Source of the DNA: Ornithodoros turicata
Lineage: Eukaryota > Arthropoda > Arachnida > Ixodida > Argasidae
Direction: 5' to 3'
Length of the DNA stretch: 64,000 nucleotides
Assembly: GCF_037126465.1 (NCBI RefSeq)
Contig: NC_088202.1
Span: forward strand, 102,331,962-102,395,961
Position 1 is the stretch's first letter; each line of letters starts with the position of its first letter. Below are positions 54,757-64,000 of the stretch, one piece after another. The translations under genes were made by a program, and so were the position numbers. The notes under the pieces were generated by a model. It did not search any database and was not told the DNA's origin. It saw only the letters and a program-made list of their open reading frames with translations.

Positions 54757-55840
54757 TACCTGTCACTTTGCGCTATGTATCGCAGATGATACTATATGCA
54801 GTTATGGGAGTGGTTCTTTAATGAAGTTCCCCATTGTTTCGGTGTTTTTTATGTTCTGTGCAGTATTTTTATGCGGTTTTTGTGTGAATGCAAACTAGTA
54901 TTTTTTCAGCATCATCCACCGGCTGCACCTTTTCTTTTTCCTTTTTTTTTTGCCCCTTGTTCATTTTCTTGTTCATTTTTTCCTTTCTCTCTCGCTCTCT
55001 CCTTTCTGTGAGCCTTTCTGTTCTTGTGTCACTTTCTTCTACCATCAGCAGTTTGCGGGCAGATCTACAAATGAGAAATGCAGATTTTACGGCGTATTTT
55101 GGTTTCAGACGTGCCTGGGCCACAACCTTTCACTTTTGCTTCATCATACAGAGAAATTGCTGTCAAAATGTTAACTTCGAATGGTTTTCATTGTAAATTG
55201 TAACGTTTCTGACATACGTGCTGAAATAATCGTTTAAAGCATTCAGTGCTTTCACACGTCAAGCGTCCTGGAACAGCTGGTCGCACGAGTGCGACCTACG
55301 TTTCCATTTTTTTCTTTCTCTTTCTATTTCTGTAATGTTTCTGCGTACTTCGATGTATGAAGCACGTACCGTTTTCGCAACTTCCGCTTGGCATTGTGGG
55401 CAACCATTTTTACCCTCCACTGCATAATCTGTCATTTATGATAAGGTAAGGTGGGGCAAGATGAGACAGAAATTTGCCATTGAATATGAAATTTTTATTT
55501 TTCGTGTTTTTTTTTAAGCCATAGGCACGTTGTCAGGGGCCTAGAGCTTCTGACTTGTAAAGGCAGAACGGACGTAACCAGTCTAAAATTCAAGAAATTC
55601 AAAAATGCAGTTTACCTCACCTTACCTCAACCGTCAGGGCAAGACGGCATTTCTGATTGTTTGCAGTGGGCATTAGGCGGGATATGGGGGATGCTGAGTC
55701 AGTCCCTGTCCATGTATAGTCCTCGCGGTATGCTGTTAATACGTCCGTCAGCACGGGAACAGACGGTTCCCGTATGACTGTGTTCTCAGTGGGCTACAGC
55801 GTAGATTTACAGTCCGTGAACGCTGTCCATACTCGGGGAC
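54757..55840. other. Non-coding part of unit C
   Basis: Continues the duplicated repeat (54757-54780 and 55370-55700 match 18895-19270). 54900-55020 is T/C-rich and yields spurious open frames. No gene is seen. Confidence 0.5.
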
Positions 55841-55842
55841 TA

Positions 55843-56083
55843 CACTCTTAAAAACGAACTTCCCCGCATAGCACGCTCCACGCTAACCATCATCTCGAAC
55901 CATATCGCTATCTGCCCTGATTTGTTGAAAACGGGAGGCGGACGCCTTTTTTGTGACAACTATGAACAGTATAAGTGTCACAAAAACGCGCACGCTTCCC
56001 GTTTGCAACAGATCAGAACGATGTCATTCGAGATGATGGTTGGCTAGGAACGTGCTATGCGGTGAAGTTCATTTCTAAGAGTG
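55843..56083. mobile_element. MITE, TA-flanked, 241 bp
   Basis: Ends CACTCTTAAAAACGAACTTC and, inverted, TAAGAGTG with GAAGTTCATTTC inside, flanked by TA (55841-55842, 56084-56085). Almost the whole element is an inverted repeat. The paralogous site in unit A (about 4655-4670) lacks it, so it inserted after the duplication. Confidence 0.82.
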
Positions 56084-56456
56084 TAGGATCGCAATCGAAA
56101 AGTAGTGAGCAAGACAAGTGAACGAAATAGCGTCTATTTGCGTAGTCTTGTGAACGTTATACTGAACGTTTGTGGTACGTATCTCTTATTCGTATTTTAT
56201 TTTCATTCCTCGTTTTTCATTTATCTTCTAAGACACCTTGTCGTCCTCGGCCAGCAGGCAGGCCTCCCTTCCCGATACGATACGATACGATAGTCAGTGT
56301 TAAAACAAAGCCTCACCACATAACACGTTTCTTTCCAATCCAAGCATTGTTCTTCGGATTTCTTGAAAATGCGATGGCCATGCGTTTTTGGGACACTTTG
56401 CATATTCCATAATAAAGGAAGCGTGTGCCTTCATTTATTTTCCTTTTTTTCTTTGC

Positions 56457-56538
56457 GGAATAGCAAGCCGACGTCCCGTTGGGCTGACCTTTCCCCCTTC
56501 TTCTTCCTTTGGTCTAATAAATATATCTCCTCCCCGCC
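56457..56538 (+). repeat. LINE-family 3' tail in unit C
   Basis: AATAGCAAGCCGACGTCCCG followed by pyrimidines and AATAAATATATCTCC matches 12634-12722 and 15418-15490. Confidence 0.6.
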
Positions 56539-56651
56539 GTGCGCTTCGTGTTTTGAACAAGACAGAACAATGACATTCATGACGTTTGGCTCCGATAACA
56601 GTTAACAGCATTAACGTGTTATATGGCGAAGTTATATTTTAACGGCGTACC

Positions 56652-56923
56652 TACTCAGGACAGAACTTCACCGCATAGCACGTTGTCCACCAACCACTGC
56701 CACGAATGATAGGGTTACCGCTCCTTACCCTCAGAGCGAGGGGGGCGTACGCCTTTTTGTAGTAATTTGGAGATAAGATAATTGCTACAAAAGGGCGTAC
56801 GCCCCCCCCCCCCCCTGTCTCTCTCTCTCTCTCTCTCTTCGAATCAGAAGTAATAGCCCTACCATCCGTGGCAGTGGTTGGCGCACAACGTGCTATGCGG
56901 TGAAGTTATGTTCTGAGAGTGTA
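56652..56923. mobile_element. MITE with poly-C/(CT)n interior
   Basis: Ends TACTCAGGACAGAACTTCAC and, inverted, GTGAAGTTATGTTCTGAGAG then TGTA. The middle holds GGGGGGCGTACGCC and its mirror. Same family as 55843-56083. Confidence 0.75.
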
Positions 56924-56995
56924 GTGCGTAACCACAGTCCCCCTTCGCTCCAAGTATGCATAGCGTATTAAGCACGCATTCACTTTCCACGTGCA

Positions 56996-57002
56996 TATAA
57001 AC
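56996..57002 (+). promoter_or_regulatory. TATA box of the secreted-peptide gene
   Basis: TATAAAC followed by TGCAGTCTTATTGCC, conserved with unit A. Transcription is expected to start near 57015-57030. Confidence 0.6.
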
Positions 57003-57014
57003 ACGGGCGCTGCA

Positions 57015-59071
57015 GTCTTATTGCCGTTATAGCGATAAAGTTCTCTCAAGCAGTTCATCCGGTAAGTATCGATGGACTTCTTACGCCGTCGGTGGATTGT
57101 AAGCTTTCGTTAACGTGCTGCCTTCAATTGCCTTGTTTCGTTTTAACAGTTATTAGTTGAAATAAACGCGATGCTTTTAAGGTCGATCACATTAAGTGGA
57201 TAAAGTGCAGCGATATTTGAACCTTTGTATTTTGCTTATTTTTGTACTAGTGACTTCAGAGCGTTCTTCAGCAAGATGAAGGTGGTCGCAGTTTCATTCC
57301 TGCTTTGTGCATTTGTCGGTATGTCCATTCAGTATACTTAGTTGCCATTAACTATCCACGCATGACCAGAATCTAGATCTAGTGATGGATCGTGATCATC
57401 TTGGCCTAGTGTCAATAATATTTTAAGTTACTAAAAGGCTTTAAAAGGGCTAGTCGTATGAAAATGCAAAATTTAAAACTGCTGTATTCGATATAACTGA
57501 AAACAATCGAATGCCCATAAACGGCTCAAGTTAAGCTTAAGTTAAGCTGCTCAAATGGCTAAACATTAAAAACAATTTTACAAATAATTGAAGCTGAATT
57601 CAAAGCTGATGATTCATTCTATAGTTAGGATTATTGTTAGGGAAGGTCACGCTCTGTCACAGCTACGTTTGTTCTTTGGGTCATGTTACTTCTCATAACC
57701 ATATTCACCGGTATATCACCCTCACTCCAAACTTAGAAATGTCTACTGCGGTTATTCTCATGGAGAAAGACTATAGCCACCGTTAAGATGAAGCTGGTTA
57801 ACATAGTTCGAGTCGCCCTACACAGCCTGTAGCCTGCGTTTCTTTTTCCTTTTTTTCTCTGTATACAAAAGGTCCTCCATGTACCCCAATCCTATACCCC
57901 CCCCCCCCCTTCACCTCTCTTCATGCCGAGGGACCTCCCACGCCCTTCTTTGGGTGGAAGAGAATATATATAACAAACAATTCTCGTAATGTCGATTTAT
58001 TGCCCCTTCAAATGCGGTAGATATGCATCAGAAAATGGCACCACGAATTCCTTTGTCCCTTCACCAGTGTTGATAGTGCACATTCGATGTCAGACTTAGC
58101 CGTAACCCACGAACTCGTAGCCTGCGCAGATACCAGCGCCGAGAAGCTCTGGATTTGGGACTGCGTTGGAAACGCAGGGCTGAAAACAGGGCCCTGGAAA
58201 ACAGGGCTGAGAGATACGCTGCCTCGTGACACTGGTTTCGCATGCTCGGTTTGGCGGTCATCGCATCTACGTGGATGGATGGATGCTCACTACCGGTTAC
58301 GCTCCATGCGCGCTGCGTATTATATATATAAAAGAAAAACTGCCAAAGTGGTGCTGGCGCCTGCTGAGGCCATGCGCTAGCGCGCTACGGGTATGTCTGG
58401 CGGCGGGTGTACAATGATCCCAGAGCGTGCCGTGTTCGAGGCGCTACTAGTATGCATAGTACTACCAAAGGCACATGTCTTTTAAGAGCACGAAATCGTC
58501 CCTGCTACATGCTGTCTTGACGTTTCAAAGGGATGTTGGATATTGTCAGAGCTTCGCATACGCAATACACATAAAGCCGAACTTGGCCGCATGAAACCAA
58601 CCATAATTAAAGTCCCTGGATTGGGACTTTAACCGTAATCCCATATGACATCGTTTCCTTTCCTGATTTGTTGAACACTGGAGGCGCACATCTTTTTGTG
58701 ACACTTGTGTTTACGCCTCGTGCTTTCCACAATTCAGGCGTGATAACGTTATCATTTTGCGTAATGGTTGGCCTTCAGCATGTTACGTGGTGAAGTTCTG
58801 TTTTTAGAGTGTGTGGGGTACCCAAGCGACATTGCCAAGTAATAATACAGGTCGACACAGCCAGTAGAGCGTTTGAACGCAGAACACCATTCGTGAGTGA
58901 CCCTTTCGCGCGTGTTTTACTTTGCAGCGACGGTACAAAGCGAATGCCCGGAGCTGGTTGCTCTCAGTGGCGTTATGCGTTGCTACGCGGAAGTGAAGGC
59001 GGAAGCCGAACGCCGGGGCCTGCCTGCCGGATCTGACGAGTTGGACCTTCCAAATCCAAAAAGACTCAAGG
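57015..59071 (+). CDS. Secreted cysteine-bearing peptide gene, copy 2 (3' end not found)
   Basis: 5'UTR exon to 57061 (CCG|GTAAGT); next exon from 57251 with ATG 57276. The coding part (57276-57318) encodes MKVVAVSFLLCAFV, a typical signal-peptide core, and ends G|GTATGT. The next exon (58928-59071, acceptor ACTTTGCAG) joins in phase and gives ATVQSECPELVALSGVMRCY, then a charged helix and GLPAGSDELDLPNPKRLKG, before a donor G|GTGCAT. Two cysteines (Cys21, Cys33) lie in this exon, so more cysteines are expected in a missing last exon. If unspliced, the frame ends about 20 codons later. Probably a secreted peptide. Layout recalls small arthropod cysteine-rich peptides, but I cannot name the family. 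Confidence 0.65.
58566..58812. mobile_element. MITE in the last intron of the secreted-peptide gene
   Basis: Ends TACACATAAAGCCGAACTTG and, inverted, GTGAAGTTCTGTTTTTAGAGTG. The unit A intron lacks it. Confidence 0.65.
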
Positions 59072-59414
59072 GTGCATGCTGGTATGAAACGCTTGCTGCC
59101 ATTTCAACTTTTCAGCTCATATGCATTTCGCGGTAACTTGAGGAGGTGTTCATCCTTCGGTGATATGATTGCATGTCGGGCTGACATGAGGAAAAGGGTT
59201 AAAACTTGGCGGCTTTGTAAATCATATTTAAAAGTGATCAAACACTCCATGCGAGGACAAAGACAAAAGGACGAACATAAAATGAATCAGTGCAGTTGTC
59301 GTAGTGCATGTGTCGGAGATTTCCGGCGCACGACCAAAGACCCCCGCGTGGTCAAACTACCCGCTGTCTATTCGCGACTCCAGTGAACTATAGGTGGCGC
59401 CCCGAAATTCCAAG

Positions 59415-59475
59415 ATGGCGGACGAGTGCAGGTCTCCCGAGCCAAGCGAGCGTAGGGATTGCAGTGTCGACCGAA
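59415..59475 (+). CDS. Possible first exon at a CAAGATGGCGG start
   Basis: CCAAGATGGCGGAC resembles a YY1-type initiator and start. The frame MADECRSPEPSERRDCSVDR ends at a donor-like GTATGT (59476). No second exon is identified. Weak. Confidence 0.22.
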
Positions 59476-59479
59476 GTAT

Positions 59480-60900
59480 GTTAATCTGCTTCAGTTTTTC
59501 ATATGCATAAATTGACGTGCTTCATGACAAAGAAATTAATTTTGTCTTCTGATTATCTCATACTGTGTCAGTTCAACTCAGAGAAGTAGGAAAAAAGTTT
59601 CCGTCGTCGGAGTTTATTTACAAACGTGAGTCGAACGTACGAAGGAGGCATTTTAGAATCTAAGAAGGCAAAGCAGGGACTAGTTTCTTAAGAAGCGTGA
59701 CTTAGCCTGTATTTTGGAATGTGGATTAGTAGTCTGCAAGGCAATGCCATTTTTGAGTTCCTCCTCCGATAGTCCCGTAGTATGTGAGTGCTGCAAATGA
59801 ACAACAGCTCCGTATGAAGTGTAGTGTCTCTAGGAATTAGATAGTTCTTGTCCGAACTTTGATGCTCAAATAATCGTAAAAAATTGTGATGAACAAGTTA
59901 ACGTACACATGGGCATTTGCAAGAACTCAAGAGATCGCGTCTTTGGTGGTTTGGTGATGACAAAACGTGCTCATATGACGTGACGTTTGCATAACTCTGA
60001 CTGCATGTCAAATGCATACGTGAACGATACATATTTTGAAATCCCGTGGCACACACGCGTATATCTGACACTTTGTCTTCACTTAACACCATACATGTGC
60101 AATTATTTAACATGCCATATGTTGCGCGGCGAAAATATGAGCGCTGCAAACATGCACTGGCACAGTGAAGTATTCTTTTTCTGCACTGCTCTTGGTATTC
60201 ACGTACAACTTGGTTGATACTTTTATCTTTGCGAGTCATTCGTTGATACGTGTGAGACACCAGACAGAAGCTTTCTCTCGCAGAGAACACCCATAGTGGA
60301 TGCTTGTCTACGCCGCATTAGTACGGTGATATTGTTTACTTTGCATGAGGTTTGAAAATGCGTGTCAGCAAGACAAAGACATGCCGGTTCCTTGTTCTGC
60401 ATTCCGAAGATTAATATTATGATGAAACCGTGGCGACACAGTCGATCACGAAAGTGTGCGATGGGTCAACACATATGAGAATTCCGTTCTTCTTCCTTCT
60501 TGATTAGGAAATGATGAAAAGAAAGCGTGGCGTATTTCCAACATGCTGAGAAGAAATTCATACTGCAACATTCCTGTTTTCGATTTCGATACATTCTTTG
60601 TTGCCGGCCTTCTGTCCATTAGCAGGAGAAACGTGTTCTGCTGTACTGCTTCCCTGCCCCGACGCGATCTCGAACCTGCACTCGCAGCTTTTCGAAATCT
60701 CCGCCAGGTGGCTACGGCTTCGCTGGAGTCGCGAATACCCTGCTGCACGTACAGCATGTCGCCACAGAAACAGGCTGAGGCTCACATTACGGGTAAATCT
60801 ACTTAAAAAAGTTGTTGTCTTCTTCTTTTAGCTTCGTCCGTGCAGCGAGGCGCCGTACACTGTTAGAAGAAAAGGTATACAAGGTGTCCCGGCTAAATGC
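59480..60900. other. No gene recognised
   Basis: Short frames at 59898-60290 and 60446-60785 (minus) have no motif. Nothing else is seen. Confidence 0.4.
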
Positions 60901-60910
60901 GAACATATTT

Positions 60911-60949
<39 letters not shown>
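60911..60949. repeat. (TA)n microsatellite
   Basis: About 19 TA units. Confidence 0.95.
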
Positions 60950-60954
<5 letters not shown>

Positions 60955-61100
60955 GTTGAAATAAATGGGAGACAGAAGACGAAAGTAGGGGAAGTAACAA
61001 AAAAGGGGTTTATTAAAACTTTAAAATCATAAAAGTTAGGGAGGATGTCTACGTTACGGCGGAAGCTCCGCCTTCTTCGGGACAAAAGAGCTATTTAGCT
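60955..61100 (-). mobile_element. Penelope-like terminal fragment with degenerate hammerhead motif
   Basis: On the minus strand CCCGAAGAAGGCGGAGC, then TTCCGCCGTAACGTAG, then AATAAACCCC. The GGCGGA/TCCGCC stem between CGAAGA and GTAAC resembles the short hammerhead ribozyme of Penelope-like elements (core CUGANGA...GAAAC), with two core changes. No RT is nearby. Confidence 0.4.
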
Positions 61101-61549
61101 CTTTTCTATTTTTCCGTGATGCAGTGTGATGATTTTAGCATCTTGCGTGGACCGACTTTCCATGGAACGGAAACGTCACCTTGAGTCTCAGGAGCAGCGA
61201 AGGGGTTGTTAGGACGGTAACGGGAGAAGAACCGACGACGACTCAAAACCAGCTAATGAACCCGTTATCGCTTCATCCACTTTCTGTATGTTGAATAAAG
61301 TGTTTATTTGCCGGTTTTGAGTCGTCGTTGTAAGTTCTTGTCCCGTCTGTCTGCCCTGTCCAGTTCCTCCCGCTGCAACGGGGGCGGCGATGCCCTCATT
61401 CGCGCATTGTGGTGTTTTCTAGAAGGACGGAAATCCCTGAACACACGGGATGAGTGACCTGTAGCCTCTAACCAAGCTATCCTTCATCGCTGGAGGCTAA
61501 CGATGTGGAACTCGAGAGAAGCCCACAAATACAGGAGGATGAGATATGT

Positions 61550-61699
61550 GTATTTAAGTGTACATATTTTAAATATAAAGACGCCTAAAACGGTATTTAA
61601 ATATAAATACATTTTTCTTGCCTGTATTTAAATACGTATTTTAAATACATGTATTTATATTTTAAATACAATGTATTTAAATACTGCCCATCCCTGTCA
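61550..61699 (-). mobile_element. hAT-like end with TATTTAAATA repeats
   Basis: On the minus strand the end reads CAGGGATGGGCAGTATTTAA, a typical hAT-type terminus, followed by many TATTTAAATA words. The other end and an 8-bp duplication were not found. Confidence 0.4.
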
Positions 61700-62324
61700 C
61701 ATGTTCAACTCCAGCCCAAATGATCGTATTCGGACATTCCAAGCTGATACTTTTTCTGCGCGAAGATACAAAAGGGAAAGAAAACATTTGTACGATGTGT
61801 ATGTGTGTGCTTTTTTTTCTTATTCAGTACCGAGCGAGAATAAATACACAAGTCATACTCTCGTGTAAAATTTGTACACAAAAGGAGGTGTTCAGTCAAA
61901 AGTGGCGTTCAGTCAAACGTCTTGAACAAAACCGCATTCAACTGAGCAGCATTCGGTCAAATTGGCGGACCACGTGCTAGCCACTAGGTGCCGATTTCGG
62001 GAATTGTCGCAAAAATAAAGTTGCTGAAGGCGCACCTTCATGGGGTAGACGGTTGGTACCATCACGTGCGAAATTCACAAGTTAGTATTTTTTGTTTAAT
62101 TGGTGAGGGTATTACAAACGAAGAGTGCATAGCATAAGTACAGCCCCACTGATGCCAACACAGAATAAATTATTTCGCCATCGTGAACCGTTTTCTACTC
62201 TTCCAGCCGGGAGATTTTGGTGAAGCAGCAAAACGATACACAAGTCGAACAGAGTGCAAACCAAGGAAGCAGCCGACAGACACATGAATAGATGCGTTTG
62301 TTCCTCAAAGCTGCGTTCTCCTCA

Positions 62325-62520
62325 AGGGTTGTGCCTCATATGCACCAAATGCTCATAACCTCCAAACGCTCAAAACCTCCAAACGCTCATATGCACCGAA
62401 AAAAAGTTTGTGGTTTTGAGCGTTTGGTGCAAATGAGCAGGAGGGGAGAACCTGCTCATAAGCACCAAACGTCCAGAACACCCGAATGCTCATATGCACC
62501 GAAAGGCGGGCGACCACAAA
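62325..62520. repeat. Tandem and inverted CACCAAACGCTCATA words
   Basis: CCAAACGCTCA-type words occur about six times, one of them inverted (TTTTGAGCGTTTGGTGC), so part can fold. No gene is seen from 61700 to 63120. Confidence 0.55.
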
Positions 62521-63209
62521 GGCTGGGTCTTCCTCTCCCGCATTTGGAAGAAGGGCTTAGGGTGAGAGAGGTGGAATGAATGGCGGCTACCAAGGCCGCT
62601 TAATGTGTCCGTTTGAAGTTTACGTAACATTTGGGTTATCCTGAACCACACATCCACCGTCCCTCTTCTCTTCTCATATGGTCATGCAACATTTTCCTAT
62701 TTAGCGTGAAGTGGTGTGAAATCCTATGGAATGGGTTACGGGCTCCCGCTGGGGCATCACACACTAATGTCCCGCGTAGAGATTATAGACAGATGTCTAT
62801 GCAGCATCCTAATAAATCAATTCTACATGGAAAAGTGCAGTTGAACCTGTTTACTAATCACAGCCAAGAAGATGCGATACACGCTGCAAATACGAATTTA
62901 TAATGTGCGCGAATTGGTCCATGATGGTCGTGAACGGCGCTTCTAGTGTCATCTCTCCCGATGTGTAGCGTCCGTAACTCCACGAAAACCAGTGACGAGC
63001 TTCCCGTATCGCAGCATTGTTCTGCGCGTAAATCCTGTGGCGCTGGTTTGGCTGCGCAAGCCGCTCCGTTCAGCAACTGTCTAATACGAAATAGAGCGGT
63101 AAATTTCAGTTTAGAAATAGGTTCATTTCCTCCATTTCTGTCTTTTGTCAACTCTTTTTTTTTTTTTTTTTATGTGTAGTGATCGGGCTGTACACAGAGA
63201 AAAACGTAC

Positions 63210-63569
63210 CTGATTCGTATTATGTATGTCGCATTGAAATTCCACCAGGAACTTCGACAGCGACATCCGTGGCTGACTATGGAATTTCACACGTAAAGAG
63301 TTGTGCCATCCCTCCGCGTGGTTGTTGGTACGGATATCGTCGTCGTCGTCAAAGAAATTCCAAAGAGGGACATTTGCTAACCACTGCCGCTGAAAGTATT
63401 CGGCGAAAAGGGCCATGGCTGCTTCCGTCCTGGGGTCCGGAAGGCGGGGTCTTGATGGGACCAACGATAACGCCCAGTGAGCCTGAACTAGCCTTGGAGG
63501 AAGGAGGCTCAGCGCTGCACAGCGTCGCAGCCAGGCCCTGGCGTCATCGTAAGGTTCTGCCGCGTACAC
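63210..63569 (-). pseudogene. MULE-type transposase C-terminal exon
   Basis: Minus frame with FAEYFQRQWLANVPLWNFFD, DIRTNNHAEGWHNSLR and FLVEFQ, the post-catalytic part of Mutator-like transposases as seen in many animals. It ends NTNQ|GTACGT, a consensus donor at 63209; beyond it the frame runs into intron and a poly-A-derived lysine run. The upstream start was not resolved within the frame (ATG 63569 is internal). No MULE TIRs are visible, so it may be a fragment or a domesticated exon. Confidence 0.6.
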
Positions 63570-63619
63570 TCCAGTTCCACAGTATAAAGTCTATATCGGG
63601 AAACGTACAATTCAACTAG

Positions 63620-64000
63620 TTATAATATCTGACACACATGCTACAGTGGATGGACAATATATGGACAATTTCAACAATATAAATGGACAATTTCATGTAA
63701 CTACCTTGAGCCCAAGCTCTCCCATTTTTCTTTGGAGGCACTGTCCAAAGTGGAACAGGCAGCCTTTTACTGTTGCGGACGGGAAAACCGAATGGAATGC
63801 TCCCATAGCGCCCTCCTCGAAGTCAAAATGTCCTCTTCCGCCAGAAATGGCTCCAACTGTACCATGCCTGTGAATAAATTAGTGACAATAGCCGGATGGG
63901 TTGAAGTATACGTATATGCAGCAAAACATCATGCTGTTATAAGTAAGGTATTATCTGGAAAAAGGGAAAGAAAAGATAGGTATATAGTTCATAGAGGTAA
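63620..64000. other. No gene recognised
   Basis: The short frame 63646-63873 has no motif. Confidence 0.4.

Larger units (their letters stand above)
48395..59090 (+). repeat. Segmental duplication unit C (repeat part plus intact secreted-peptide gene)
   Basis: Colinear with unit B over 48395-51860 and 54756-55700 and with unit A over 55730-59071. Inserted later and absent from the paralogous sites: the gypsy element 51864-54751 and the MITEs at 55843-56083, 56652-56923 and 58566-58812. 54790-55370 has no counterpart in B. Confidence 0.75.

Noticed and set aside
54888..55196. Phe/Ser-rich 102-codon frame
   Set aside because: Comes from a T/C-rich low-complexity tract.
60446..60785. Minus-strand frames of 75-103 codons
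   Set aside because: No domain, splice context or promoter seen.
59072..64000. Last exon of the secreted-peptide gene
   Set aside because: Looked for an acceptor followed by a Cys-rich phase-1 exon; none was convincing, so the gene is left open at its 3' end.

Overview
The window looks like arthropod nuclear DNA, most likely from a tick. It is intron-bearing and full of eukaryotic transposons, with RNase H-bearing LINEs, tRNA-derived SINEs of a kind I associate with ticks, Ty3/gypsy elements, MITEs and a Polinton/Maverick. There are no bacterial features. The species cannot be fixed from the sequence.

The backbone is a dispersed segmental duplication. Unit A (about 290-7230) and unit C (about 48395-59090) share a long non-coding repeat followed by a small secreted-peptide gene (TATA box, 5'UTR intron, signal-peptide exon, cysteine-bearing exon). 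Unit B (about 16200-19300) keeps only the repeat part. The gene in C is intact as far as it can be followed. The gene in A has lost its ATG and a splice acceptor, yet both coding exons remain open.

Later insertions fill the rest. 8014-12725 is a decayed LINE. 20500-23204 is a repeat array ending in a diverged Polinton-type terminus. 23358-27463 is a complete but defective Ty3/gypsy element (153-bp LTRs, TSD CCGCC). 28467-28919 is an unrecognised spliced gene. 30595-42892 is a 12.3-kb Polinton with 1.14-kb terminal inverted repeats and a perfect 6-bp target duplication (TATGCC), inserted in a second LINE (30303-30594 plus 42899-46872) that also carries a TA-duplicating element. 51864-54751 is a young gypsy-type element lacking RT and integrase. 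A TA-flanked MITE family recurs, and 63210-63569 holds a MULE-like transposase exon.

The Polinton is the most interesting object. Its right two thirds form one tightly overlapping leftward cluster: packaging ATPase, small helical protein, unknown 156-aa protein, integrase with chromo-like domain, minor capsid/penton-like protein, small basic virion-like protein, major capsid protein and adenovirus-type protease. Several of these are interrupted. No protein-primed DNA polymerase B is visible. Its usual space (31.7-35.9 kb) holds small genes, some with 55-70-bp introns. The outermost 170 bp of each terminus can fold back on itself, and the same fold appears with different stem sequence in the second terminus at 23.0-23.2 kb.
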